DNA of 5,630 bases, taken from contig JAGWHN010000035.1 of the NCBI GenBank assembly GCA_028866785.1, positions 1 to 5,630 on the forward strand, written 5' to 3'. This DNA comes from Microcaldota archaeon. Lineage in GTDB: Archaea; Micrarchaeota; Micrarchaeia; Micrarchaeales; CABMGC01. The position numbers and the translations under genes were made by a program. This document shows, in pieces, positions 1-5,630 of the stretch; the first letter of the stretch is position 1; every line of letters begins with the position of its first letter. Below the pieces are notes generated by a model, which saw nothing but the letters and a program-made list of their open reading frames with translations, was not told the origin of the DNA and searched no databases.

Positions 1-1487
1 AGCTTGAGGTCTGGCTCGCTGATGACCTGGTCAACACGATAATTCCCGGGGACCGAGTTGACATAACTGGGATAATAAGAATTAGGCCAAGAAAGACTTC
101 AAGGGGAAAGGATGACAAGACCTTATTCACAATGTTCTTCGACTGCATCTCCCTAAAGCCAAAGCAGAAGGACTTCGCAGACATAGAAATCACTGATGAG
201 GAGGAGCAGGCAATAAACGAGATGTCAAAGGACCCTAGGATCTTTGAGAAAATTGCAACCTCCATCGCGCCATCGATCTACGGACACGAACAGATAAAGC
301 AGTCGCTTGCCCTACAGCTCTTCGGTGGGACCCCAGACAAGAAGCTGATCGACGGGGCGCCGATAAGAAGCGATATACACATTCTATTAATTGGAGACCC
401 AGGTTCGGCTAAGACAAGGTTGCTTCAAGCGGTGACAACGATCGTGCCAAAGGGAATCTACGTGAGCGGAAAGTCAACAAGTTCCGCAGGTCTCACCGCC
501 TCCGCAGAGCGAGACGAGTTTGCGGAGGGGGGATGGACGCTCAAGGCGGGAGCTTTGGTGCTGGGTTCTGGAGGAGAGGTTTCTATCGACGAATTCGACA
601 AGATCGGAGACGAGGACAAGTCCTCGCTTCTCGAGGCCCTCGAATCGCAGACAATCAGCGTTGCGAAGGCGGGAATAGTCGCAAGGTTCAGCGCGAAGAC
701 TACCGTCCTTGCGGCCGCAAACCCTAAGTACGGGCGATTCGACCCAAACACCTATCCGACAGAGCAGTTTGACATACCTCCAGCGCTCCTTTCCAGGTTC
801 GACCTGATCTTCCCTATAAAGGACGTGATTGACGAGGAGCAGGACAAGAGGATTGCAAAGCACATACTCACGCAGCACGAGGCCGCAGGCGCATCGCTTG
901 CAGACCTCAAGGACTTCGCGCAGGTCGAGGCTCCTGCGATAAGCGCTGACCTTCTCAGAAAGTACGTCGCATACGCAAAGAAGAACGTAAGGCCGAGGCT
1001 CTCTCCGGAGGCTACGGCAAAGATTGAGGATTACTATCTTGAGCTCAGAAAGATCGGACTCAAGTCCGGTGCAACACCGATAACCGCAAGGCAGATCGAG
1101 GGACTTGTAAGGCTTGCAGAGGGCAGCGCAAAGTCGAGGCTCTCAAAGGTGATAGAGCTGCGCGACTCGGAGCTTGCAATCAGCCTCTTCGAGTTCATGC
1201 TCAGGACCCTCGGAGTCGACAGAGGAGGAAGGAGAGACATTGATACCATACTCACAGGAATGCCGAGGGAGAAGGTCACGAAGATGAATTTGATCACAAC
1301 CCTGATCAAGAGGCTTGAGAAGGAGGAGGGCGGATACGCCAAGATCACGCGCGTGCTTGAGGAAGCGGAGAAGGAGGGCGTCGACAGGGCGACTGCCACA
1401 AAGTACATCAACGAGCTCGAAAGGTCAGGAGACGTCTACAGCCCGAAGGCGGGACACCTCAAGATGTCGAGCCACGAGAACGAGTAG
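1..1487 (+). CDS. mcm: Replicative DNA helicase MCM (5'-truncated by window edge)
   Basis: ATP-driven hexameric 3'-5' helicase that unwinds DNA at archaeal replication forks. The frame is open from base 3, well before the first in-window ATG at 132, and the residues before that ATG (VWLADDLVN, then IPGDRVDITGII) are typical of the end of the MCM N-terminal OB fold, so ATG 132 is internal and the true start lies upstream. Visible in order: end of the OB fold, linker, then the AAA+ core with Walker A GDPGSAKT (393-416), Walker B SIDEFDKI (582-605; acidic pair at 588-593), pre-sensor hairpin, sensor 1 asparagine in AAANP (720-722) and arginine-finger motif LLSRFD (786-803). A C-terminal winged-helix domain follows (about 1185-1480). 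The N-terminal zinc-binding part is outside the window. The Walker A motif ends in Thr where most MCMs have Ser; both are compatible with nucleotide binding. No intein interrupts the visible motifs. Followed after 8 bases by the presenilin-like gene. The family call is very secure. Confidence 0.97.
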   Translation, partial: LEVWLADDLVNTIIPGDRVDITGIIRIRPRKTSRGKDDKTLFTMFFDCISLKPKQKDFADIEITDEEEQAINEMSKDPRIFEKIATSIAPSIYGHEQIKQSLALQLFGGTPDKKLIDGAPIRSDIHILLIGDPGSAKTRLLQAVTTIVPKGIYVSGKSTSSAGLTASAERDEFAEGGWTLKAGALVLGSGGEVSIDEFDKIGDEDKSSLLEALESQTISVAKAGIVARFSAKTTVLAAANPKYGRFDPNTYPTEQFDIPPALLSRFDLIFPIKDVIDEEQDKRIAKHILTQHEAAGASLADLKDFAQVEAPAISADLLRKYVAYAKKNVRPRLSPEATAKIEDYYLELRKIGLKSGATPITARQIEGLVRLAEGSAKSRLSKVIELRDSELAISLFEFMLRTLGVDRGGRRDIDTILTGMPREKVTKMNLITTLIKRLEKEEGGYAKITRVLEEAEKEGVDRATATKYINELERSGDVYSPKAGHLKMSSHENE

Positions 1488-1490
1488 GTG
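1486..1490 (+). promoter_or_regulatory. Shine-Dalgarno AGGTG overlapping the mcm stop codon
   Basis: AGGTG is complementary to the CACCU of the archaeal 16S rRNA 3' end. It lies 5 bases before GTG 1496 but only 2 bases before TTG 1493, so it favours GTG 1496 as the start of the downstream membrane-protein gene. It uses the last two bases of the mcm TAG stop, which suggests translation of the two genes is linked. Confidence 0.55.
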
Positions 1491-1495
1491 CCTTG

Positions 1496-2587
1496 GTGCT
1501 CACGCGAATCGAAAACAGGCAGCTCGCCCACATACTTGTTCTGTTTCTGATCGTGCAGTTCGGGGGGATGCTTCTCGCCTCGCTTCTATTTTCAACCGCA
1601 CAGGCCTCTGCGCTTACCGGCTCGGGCACAAGCACGATAAGCTCCGCATCGCAGACCTTCTACTATTTCGGGAGCATAATAATATTCGCGCTGCTCCTTG
1701 TTTTGCTCATCAGGTTTTACAAGGGCGAGCTGCTTTTCATACTGCTCGAGGCTCTTGCAGTGGTGCTGCCCTCATTTTTCTTCTTTTTGATCATCTTGGG
1801 ATACCTATTTCCAAGCGCGGACTTCAACCCCATCGCAGTAGCCTCGATACTGCTGGCAGTCCTTCTGATCTATGCAAAGAACAAGCGCCCCTCGCTCAGA
1901 AATGGCGTTGTGGTAATCTCGAGCATCGGACTCGGGGTCATTTTGGGGATAAGTTTCGGGTTTGCTGCCGCATTTTTATTCATGGGGCTGATTGCAATAT
2001 ACGATTATGTAGCGGTGTTTATCACCAAGCACATGATAACCTTCGCAAAGGCGCTATCAAGCAGGAACCTCGCCTTTTTGATAAGCGCATCCGACATCGA
2101 GGTTGAATCGCAATCCTCTCTCCATGGAAAATACGGGGCCGTCTACAAAAAGCATCTTGTAGAGATGAGGAAGATAGACAACCCTACAATCCAGAGGCTG
2201 ATAAAGAGCGGCCAGATCCCGATAATCGCGCAGATACAGCTCGGCGCAGGAGACCTCGGACTGCCGCTCATGCTCGCCGTAAGCGCATACTCTGTCCTGG
2301 CAAACTACTTCCTCAGTTTTGTAATAATCTTTGGAGGGGCTGCCGGGCTCATCGCCACAATGCTCTTTCTAAGGAAGTACATGAGGCCGCTACCAGCGAT
2401 TCCGCCTCTCTTCGCCTTCATCTGCATCGCCCTTGGACTTGCGCTTCCGTTTACTTCAGTTTCAAATCTTCCCCTATCTATACTGCTGATTGCAGCAGGA
2501 GTCTTCATCGTGGTGTTTGTGATGTACCTCACCCTTAGAATGGGGCTCAGAGCAGACAGGCAAAAACCTGCGCAAAACAAATCCTAA
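1496..2587 (+). CDS. Presenilin/signal-peptide-peptidase-like intramembrane aspartyl protease (A22 family, archaeal PSH type)
   Basis: Probable GxGD-type intramembrane protease that cleaves transmembrane peptides within the lipid bilayer. The protein is 363 residues from GTG 1496 (364 from TTG 1493; GTG is preferred for its ribosome-binding-site spacing). Numbering from GTG, hydrophobic segments lie at about 10-31, 55-74, 78-104, 111-126, 136-153, 155-176, 250-268, 270-292, 299-319 and 325-348. The catalytic YD motif is Y169-D170 (D codon 2003-2005), followed by VAVFITKHMITFAKAL, very close to the archaeal presenilin homologue pattern. The second catalytic motif is GAGD at 250-253 (D codon 2252-2254). 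A soluble, charged loop of about 70 residues separates them, as in the family. The substrate-contact PAL motif appears as PAI (300-302, bases 2393-2401). By eye I count ten hydrophobic segments against nine in presenilin; the last may be an addition or a counting error. Probably co-transcribed with mcm, from which it is 8 bases away. The substrate cannot be deduced. Confidence 0.9.
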   Translation: MLTRIENRQLAHILVLFLIVQFGGMLLASLLFSTAQASALTGSGTSTISSASQTFYYFGSIIIFALLLVLLIRFYKGELLFILLEALAVVLPSFFFFLIILGYLFPSADFNPIAVASILLAVLLIYAKNKRPSLRNGVVVISSIGLGVILGISFGFAAAFLFMGLIAIYDYVAVFITKHMITFAKALSSRNLAFLISASDIEVESQSSLHGKYGAVYKKHLVEMRKIDNPTIQRLIKSGQIPIIAQIQLGAGDLGLPLMLAVSAYSVLANYFLSFVIIFGGAAGLIATMLFLRKYMRPLPAIPPLFAFICIALGLALPFTSVSNLPLSILLIAAGVFIVVFVMYLTLRMGLRADRQKPAQNKS

Positions 2588-2591
2588 GTCA

Positions 2592-2600
2592 GATATATTA
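2592..2600 (+). promoter_or_regulatory. TATA box for the 221-residue membrane protein gene
   Basis: GATATATTA sits in the 41-base gap after the presenilin-like gene, the only noncoding gap of any size on this strand. Its end is 28 bases before ATG 2629, so with the usual archaeal distance of about 25 bases from TATA centre to start site, transcription would begin a few bases before the ATG, giving a very short leader. There is no Shine-Dalgarno sequence ahead of the ATG, consistent with this. Confidence 0.55.
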
Positions 2601-2628
2601 AGCCCCAAAGCTTCATTTCCTGGATACA

Positions 2629-3294
2629 ATGAACAACCAGAGTTCCCAGGACTTCAAGACAAGATTGAAGTCTTTTGGCTCAGCGATAAATCCGATAAAC
2701 GACTTCAAGGTAATATTCTCGGAGCAAAAGAAGTGCCGCAGGCTCGGCGCCGAGGCGAAGGCCACAGGTCTAAAATATTCCGCGAAGGAGACGAATAACT
2801 TGATGGCTGATCTGGGCAAGTTGGGCAAGGACGAGATGCGCTACGCCGAGGAGCTGATAAAGATCTTCGGGGAGGGAAAGCTCCGTAATCTGCCCTCAGA
2901 GGCATTCGATAGAAGGGATGAGGCGATAAACGAACTTGCCGAGGACCACGAGAAACACCTTAACGGGAAGAAGACGGAGATGACGCTCAGGATAGACAAA
3001 TGCCTCAGGACCATGGCGCTGGAACAGGAGAGGCTCCAAGCAAAAATAACAATATCAAGGCGAGTCCTAAAGCTTGTAGCGCCTTTCGCGTTCATTCCTG
3101 TGCTAACAACTGCCGTGGGGGAGGCCTTTGTTTCCATGAACCTCTCAAAGGAGCTTCTTCCACTTGAGTACGCAGGCATTGCCTCCGTCCCGATTGTCTC
3201 ATTCCTGCTAATCTCATACAGCGTTGGCAAGGCCATTGAAAAGTTTAAGACAAGAAAGGAAAAAGAGGAGTCTGAATCTGGAGAGAATGTATAA
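2629..3294 (+). CDS. Unrecognised 221-residue protein with two C-terminal membrane segments
   Basis: I do not recognise a family. The N-terminal ~145 residues are hydrophilic, rich in Lys/Glu and look largely helical, with possible coiled-coil stretches around 55-80 and 95-140. Two hydrophobic segments follow at about 146-164 and 181-198, separated by a short loop with acidic residues, and the protein ends in a highly charged tail (KFKTRKEKEESESGE). There is no signal peptide at the N terminus, so the simplest topology is a membrane hairpin with both the large N-terminal part and the tail in the cytoplasm. Two cysteines (36 and 125) are not in a metal-binding arrangement. ATG 2629 is supported by the TATA box just upstream. 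It lies between the presenilin-like protease and a glutaredoxin-like gene, and the TATA box of the latter overlaps its stop codon. A membrane tether or scaffold is possible but not shown. Coding status is well supported by length and codon use. Confidence 0.82.
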   Translation: MNNQSSQDFKTRLKSFGSAINPINDFKVIFSEQKKCRRLGAEAKATGLKYSAKETNNLMADLGKLGKDEMRYAEELIKIFGEGKLRNLPSEAFDRRDEAINELAEDHEKHLNGKKTEMTLRIDKCLRTMALEQERLQAKITISRRVLKLVAPFAFIPVLTTAVGEAFVSMNLSKELLPLEYAGIASVPIVSFLLISYSVGKAIEKFKTRKEKEESESGENV

Positions 3295-3297
3295 ATA
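3290..3297 (+). promoter_or_regulatory. TATA box (TATAAATA) for the glutaredoxin-like gene
   Basis: A near-ideal archaeal TATA element lies across the TAA stop (3292-3294) of the preceding gene. Its centre is about 25 bases before ATG 3319, placing the expected start site at or within a base or two of that ATG and implying a leaderless transcript. This favours ATG 3319 over the in-frame GTG at 3307. Confidence 0.65.
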
Positions 3298-3318
3298 GTT
3301 CTGAAAGTGATTAGCAAC

Positions 3319-3603
3319 ATGGGAAAACGAAAGATCAGGTCGTCAGCAAATCTGGATGAAAAGCCTGAGTCCAAAGTTTATTTCTATAGCAATGACAATT
3401 CAGACTGCATCAAGGCACAAAACGCCCTTGTGCTTTCGGGAATCGAGTTCGAGAAGATAAAGGCGCTCAAGCGCAACATACATGTCCCCGCTCTTGTGGA
3501 TGAGAAGACCTACAGGGGTCTTCCGCAGATCAAGGCCTATGCTGAGAGCCACAGGAAGACTTTCAAGGTGGAGCTGAGGGGACTTGACTTCAACGAGGAC
3601 TAG
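3319..3603 (+). CDS. Glutaredoxin/thioredoxin-fold protein with degenerate active site
   Basis: 94 residues from ATG 3319 (98 if the in-frame GTG 3307 were used; the TATA box position argues for ATG). After a basic 19-residue N-terminal extension the pattern is that of a small glutaredoxin or NrdH-like protein: beta strand KVYFYS (19-24), active-site loop, helix CIKAQNALVLSGIEFEKI (30-47), the HVPAL segment (55-59) with P57 at the cis-proline position, and the terminal YRGLPQIKAYAES helix region (65-77). The loop reads N27-S28-D29-C30 where an active glutaredoxin has CPYC. The nucleophilic N-terminal cysteine is thus replaced by Asn, and C30 (3406-3408) is the only cysteine in the protein. 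Ordinary dithiol reduction is therefore unlikely; a binding, monothiol or regulatory role is possible. It converges on dnaJ, with overlapping stop codons. The fold assignment rests on pattern matching by eye and is moderately sure. Confidence 0.72.
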   Translation: MGKRKIRSSANLDEKPESKVYFYSNDNSDCIKAQNALVLSGIEFEKIKALKRNIHVPALVDEKTYRGLPQIKAYAESHRKTFKVELRGLDFNED

Positions 3604-4715
3604 AACACTCCAAACTTCTTTTTAGATCCTGAATCTTTTCCTCCCTCTATTTCCTTGAAGCGCCTGAGGAGCTCCTCCTGATCCCTTGAGAGGCTCTTTG
3701 GTATCTTAACATCGATGCTGACAACTTGGTCTCCGTGTCCGCCTCCGTGGAGCGACTTTATGCCATCGTTTCTGAGAACTATCTTTGCATACGGCTGCGT
3801 TCCCGCCGGAATCTCTATGTTCTTCATCCCCTTGAGAGTTGGGACGTCAATGTTTCCTCCGAGTATGGCAGTGTAGAATGGCACCTCGACCTCCACGACG
3901 ATATTATCCCCCTCCCTTTTGAATATCTTGTGCTTCTGCACGTGAATCTCAACATAGAGGTCTCCCGACCCATCCTTTCCGTGGTCCCCTAGCCCCTGAA
4001 GCCTCAGCCTCATTCCCTCCTCAACCCCTCCAGGTATTGTGACTTTCACATTTTCATCCGCGACAACTCCCCCCTTTCCGCTGCATTTTCTGCACAGTTT
4101 ATCGTAGACCTTTCCCTTGCCGCTGCACCTCTCGCAGGGCGTGACCGACTCCATCCTGCCGAAGATTGTGTTTCTCACGCTCTTCATGTATCCGTGGCCC
4201 TCACACCTTGGGCACTTTGTCATCTTTGACCCGGGCTCTGCGCCGTTTCCGCTGCACCTATCGCACTCCCTTACGTGCTTTACGTGTATCTCCTTCTCCA
4301 CCCCCTTTGCGACCTCCTCTAGCGTAAGATCAAGTCTGTGGAGTATGCTCTGGCCCACGTCCTGGGACCTTCCCACCCCCCCTCCGAAGAAGTTGAATGG
4401 GTCTGCGCTTTCGCCGAAGTTGACGTTGAATCCCATCTCCCGAAACAGATCGTTTACGTTGAAGCCCTTGAAGATGTCCTCCTGGTTGAACCTCTGCCCG
4501 AACTGGTCTGGCCCGAAGGCATCGTACTGCTGGCGCTTCTCAGGGTCGCCAAGAACCGCATACGCCTCATTAATCTTCTTGAACCTCTCCTCAGAGTCCT
4601 TTTCCTTGTTGCGGTCAGGGTGGTGCTTCATCGCAAGCTCGCGGTATGCCTTCTTTATCTGCTCTCCAGTGGCGTTTTTGGGTACCCCCAGAACATCGTA
4701 GTAGTCATGCGCCAT
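3600..4715 (-). CDS. dnaJ: Molecular chaperone DnaJ (class A Hsp40)
   Basis: Cytosolic co-chaperone that delivers unfolded proteins to DnaK and stimulates its ATPase. The protein is complete, 371 residues, the usual DnaJ length. Domains in order: J domain (about 4-70) with HPD at 32-34 and the usual KKAYRELAMKHHPD context; a short linker (about 68-118) corresponding to the G/F region, with rather few Gly-Phe repeats but EDIF and DLF motifs; zinc-binding domain with four CxxCxGxG motifs at C151/C154, C168/C171, C194/C197 and C208/C211; then the C-terminal beta-sandwich substrate-binding and dimerisation region, including the VPTLKG and HGDQ segments. ATG 4715 shares its A with the TAA stop of dnaK, and an AAGGT ribosome binding site lies 9 bases upstream inside dnaK. 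The 3' end meets the plus-strand glutaredoxin-like gene at a shared CTAG. All key residues are present. Confidence 0.98.
   Translation of the reverse strand: MAHDYYDVLGVPKNATGEQIKKAYRELAMKHHPDRNKEKDSEERFKKINEAYAVLGDPEKRQQYDAFGPDQFGQRFNQEDIFKGFNVNDLFREMGFNVNFGESADPFNFFGGGVGRSQDVGQSILHRLDLTLEEVAKGVEKEIHVKHVRECDRCSGNGAEPGSKMTKCPRCEGHGYMKSVRNTIFGRMESVTPCERCSGKGKVYDKLCRKCSGKGGVVADENVKVTIPGGVEEGMRLRLQGLGDHGKDGSGDLYVEIHVQKHKIFKREGDNIVVEVEVPFYTAILGGNIDVPTLKGMKNIEIPAGTQPYAKIVLRNDGIKSLHGGGHGDQVVSIDVKIPKSLSRDQEELLRRFKEIEGGKDSGSKKKFGVF
3613..3623 (+). terminator. Possible oligo-T terminator for the plus-strand transcript
   Basis: CTTCTTTTT-like pyrimidine stretch with a run of five T (3619-3623), starting about 10 bases after the stop of the glutaredoxin-like gene; more T-rich patches follow to about 3655. 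Archaeal polymerase can stop at T-runs without a hairpin. The same bases encode the Lys-rich end of DnaJ on the other strand, so the tract may simply reflect AAG/AAA codons there. Confidence 0.3.
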
Positions 4716-5630
4716 TACTTCTCTACCTTGAAGTCCGCATCCTGCGCATTGTCCTTGCCATCGCCCTCAGGCCCAGGCTGGCCCTCGCCTTCCGGACCTG
4801 CTGCCCCTGCCCCAGGCTGTCCTGCGCCTGCCTGCTTGTACATCTCTGCGCCCATGCCCTGCATCGCCTCCTTGAGCGCCTCAAACTTCTCCTTGAGGTT
4901 AGGCTCCTCCTCCTTCTTTATCGCATCCTTGGCATCCTGGATCGCCTTATCAACCTTCCCCTTTGTTTCTGCGGAGACCTTCGATCCGTCCTCCTTGATG
5001 AGCTTTTCAGCGGAGTAGATCATCGATTCGGTGCTGTTCTTTAGCTCGATGTAGTCCCGGATCTTTTTGTCCTCCTCCGAGTACTGCTCAGCCTCCTTCA
5101 TCCTCTTCTCAATCTCCTCCTTGCTCATCTTGTGCGGCGCGACTACCTGCATGCTCTGCTCCTTCCCTGTTGCTTTGTCCTTTGCGGTCACGTGCAGTAT
5201 GCCGTTTGCGTCGATGTCAAATGAGACCTCTATCTGAGGGGTTCCCCTCGGAGCAGGCGGCAGGCCCATCAGCGTGAACCTCCCCAGCTCTATGTTGTCC
5301 TTTGAGGTCGCCCTCTCGCCCTGCAGTATGTGTATATCCACGCTTGTCTGCGAATCATCTGCGGTTGTGAACACCTGCGACTTCTTGATCGGTATTGTGG
5401 TGTTCTTGTCAATGAGCTTTGTCATCACGCCTCCCAACGTCTCGATTCCAAGGGAGAGCGGAGTCACGTCAAGCAGCACGATGTCCTTCACCTCGCCTGT
5501 CAGCACTCCTGCCTGTATTGCCGCCCCGAATGCGACTGCCTCCATCGGGTCCACCCCTCTCTCTATTTTCTTTCCGAGCAGCTGCTCAACGTATCTTTGC
5601 ACAATCGGCATCCTTGTAGGCCCTCCGACA
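4715..5630 (-). CDS. dnaK: Molecular chaperone DnaK (Hsp70), C-terminal part; start lies beyond the window
   Basis: ATP-dependent chaperone that binds exposed hydrophobic segments of proteins in a cycle driven by DnaJ and a nucleotide exchange factor. About 304 codons are visible. The frame continues to the window edge through VGGPTRMP, the conserved end-of-ATPase-domain motif, so the ATG at 5611 is internal. Visible in order: the last part of the ATPase domain ([17 protein letters not shown]), the conserved interdomain linker region [11 protein letters not shown], the beta-sandwich substrate-binding domain ([29 protein letters not shown]), the helical lid (from about [15 protein letters not shown]), and a low-complexity Gly/Pro/Ala/Glu tail ending in DADFKVEK. 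This is the bacterial-type tail, not the EEVD end of eukaryotic cytosolic Hsp70. It overlaps dnaJ by one base. Archaeal hsp70 genes are generally considered to have come from bacteria. The promoter and any grpE are not in the window. Confidence 0.98.
   Translation of the reverse strand, partial: VGGPTRMPIVQRYVEQLLGKKIERGVDPMEAVAFGAAIQAGVLTGEVKDIVLLDVTPLSLGIETLGGVMTKLIDKNTTIPIKKSQVFTTADDSQTSVDIHILQGERATSKDNIELGRFTLMGLPPAPRGTPQIEVSFDIDANGILHVTAKDKATGKEQSMQVVAPHKMSKEEIEKRMKEAEQYSEEDKKIRDYIELKNSTESMIYSAEKLIKEDGSKVSAETKGKVDKAIQDAKDAIKKEEEPNLKEKFEALKEAMQGMGAEMYKQAGAGQPGAGAAGPEGEGQPGPEGDGKDNAQDADFKVEK
4725..4729 (-). promoter_or_regulatory. Shine-Dalgarno AAGGT for dnaJ, inside the end of dnaK
   Basis: On the minus strand AAGGT lies 9 bases before the dnaJ ATG, within the last codons of dnaK (FKVEK). 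Together with the one-base TAATG stop/start overlap it indicates that ribosomes finishing dnaK can reinitiate on dnaJ. Confidence 0.5.

Noticed and set aside
132..134. ATG 132 as the mcm start codon
   Set aside because: The frame is open to base 3, and the residues before the ATG match the MCM N-terminal OB fold.
474..878. Minus-strand open frames of 97-134 codons opposite mcm
   Set aside because: They lie opposite the conserved AAA+ core of mcm, their composition is atypical, and no initiation signals were seen.
1315..2106. 263-codon plus-strand open frame spanning the end of mcm and the start of the protease gene
   Set aside because: It overlaps two securely identified genes in another frame. 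Its product is a low-complexity Arg/Ser/Ala-rich sequence with no domain pattern, and no start signal was seen.
3307..3309. GTG 3307 as the start of the glutaredoxin-like gene
   Set aside because: It lies only about 10 bases after the TATA box, so it would fall upstream of the expected transcription start. No ribosome binding site precedes it.
2841..3374. 177-codon minus-strand frame opposite the 221-residue protein gene
   Set aside because: The plus-strand gene has a TATA box, sensible codon use and protein-like composition. The minus frame is Ser/Phe-rich and runs across two plus-strand genes.
4770..4835. Short repeated CCCAGGCTG-like units on the plus strand
   Set aside because: They encode the Gly/Pro/Glu-rich low-complexity tail of DnaK (GQPG twice), common in this family. 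They do not form a spaced array.
4117..5044. Long plus-strand open frames antisense to dnaJ and dnaK (194, 226 and 132 codons)
   Set aside because: They are mirror images of well-conserved chaperone genes. Their products are Leu/Pro/Ser-rich, as expected from reading the G/C-rich codons backwards, and one crosses the dnaJ/dnaK junction without a promoter or ribosome binding site.

Overview
This is a gene-dense archaeal window. Direct pointers to Archaea are the MCM replicative helicase, a presenilin/signal-peptide-peptidase homologue of the archaeal type, TATA boxes 20-35 bases ahead of start codons that imply (near-)leaderless mRNAs, and a GGTG-type Shine-Dalgarno sequence. Base composition is moderate and AGG/AGA arginine codons are common. 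I cannot name the lineage; a small-genome (DPANN/Micrarchaeota-like) or mesophilic euryarchaeal host would fit, but that is a guess.

Plus strand, 1-2587: the C-terminal ~495 codons of mcm (its start lies before the window) are followed, 8 bases later, by a ~363-residue polytopic presenilin-like aspartyl intramembrane protease carrying both catalytic motifs (YD and GxGD). Their spacing, and a ribosome binding site overlapping the mcm stop codon, suggest co-transcription.

Plus strand, 2588-3603: two small genes, each with its own TATA box. The first encodes an unrecognised 221-residue protein with a charged, probably helical N-terminal part and two C-terminal membrane segments. The second encodes a 94-residue glutaredoxin/thioredoxin-fold protein whose active-site CxxC has lost its N-terminal cysteine.

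Minus strand, 5630-3600: the C-terminal ~304 codons of dnaK (its start lies beyond the window) overlap dnaJ by one base (TAATG), forming the usual Hsp70/Hsp40 pair. dnaJ encodes a full class A DnaJ (J domain, four CxxCxGxG zinc motifs, C-terminal substrate-binding domain). The plus-strand glutaredoxin-like gene and dnaJ converge so tightly that one palindromic CTAG supplies the stop codon of both.

The window is coding almost end to end; no intergenic stretch exceeds about 45 bases. I saw no tRNA, rRNA, CRISPR array, insertion sequence or att site. Nothing here amounts to a clear new system. The most interesting items are the mcm-presenilin pairing, the cysteine-depleted glutaredoxin-like protein and the orphan two-TM protein, which lie together between a replication gene and a chaperone operon.
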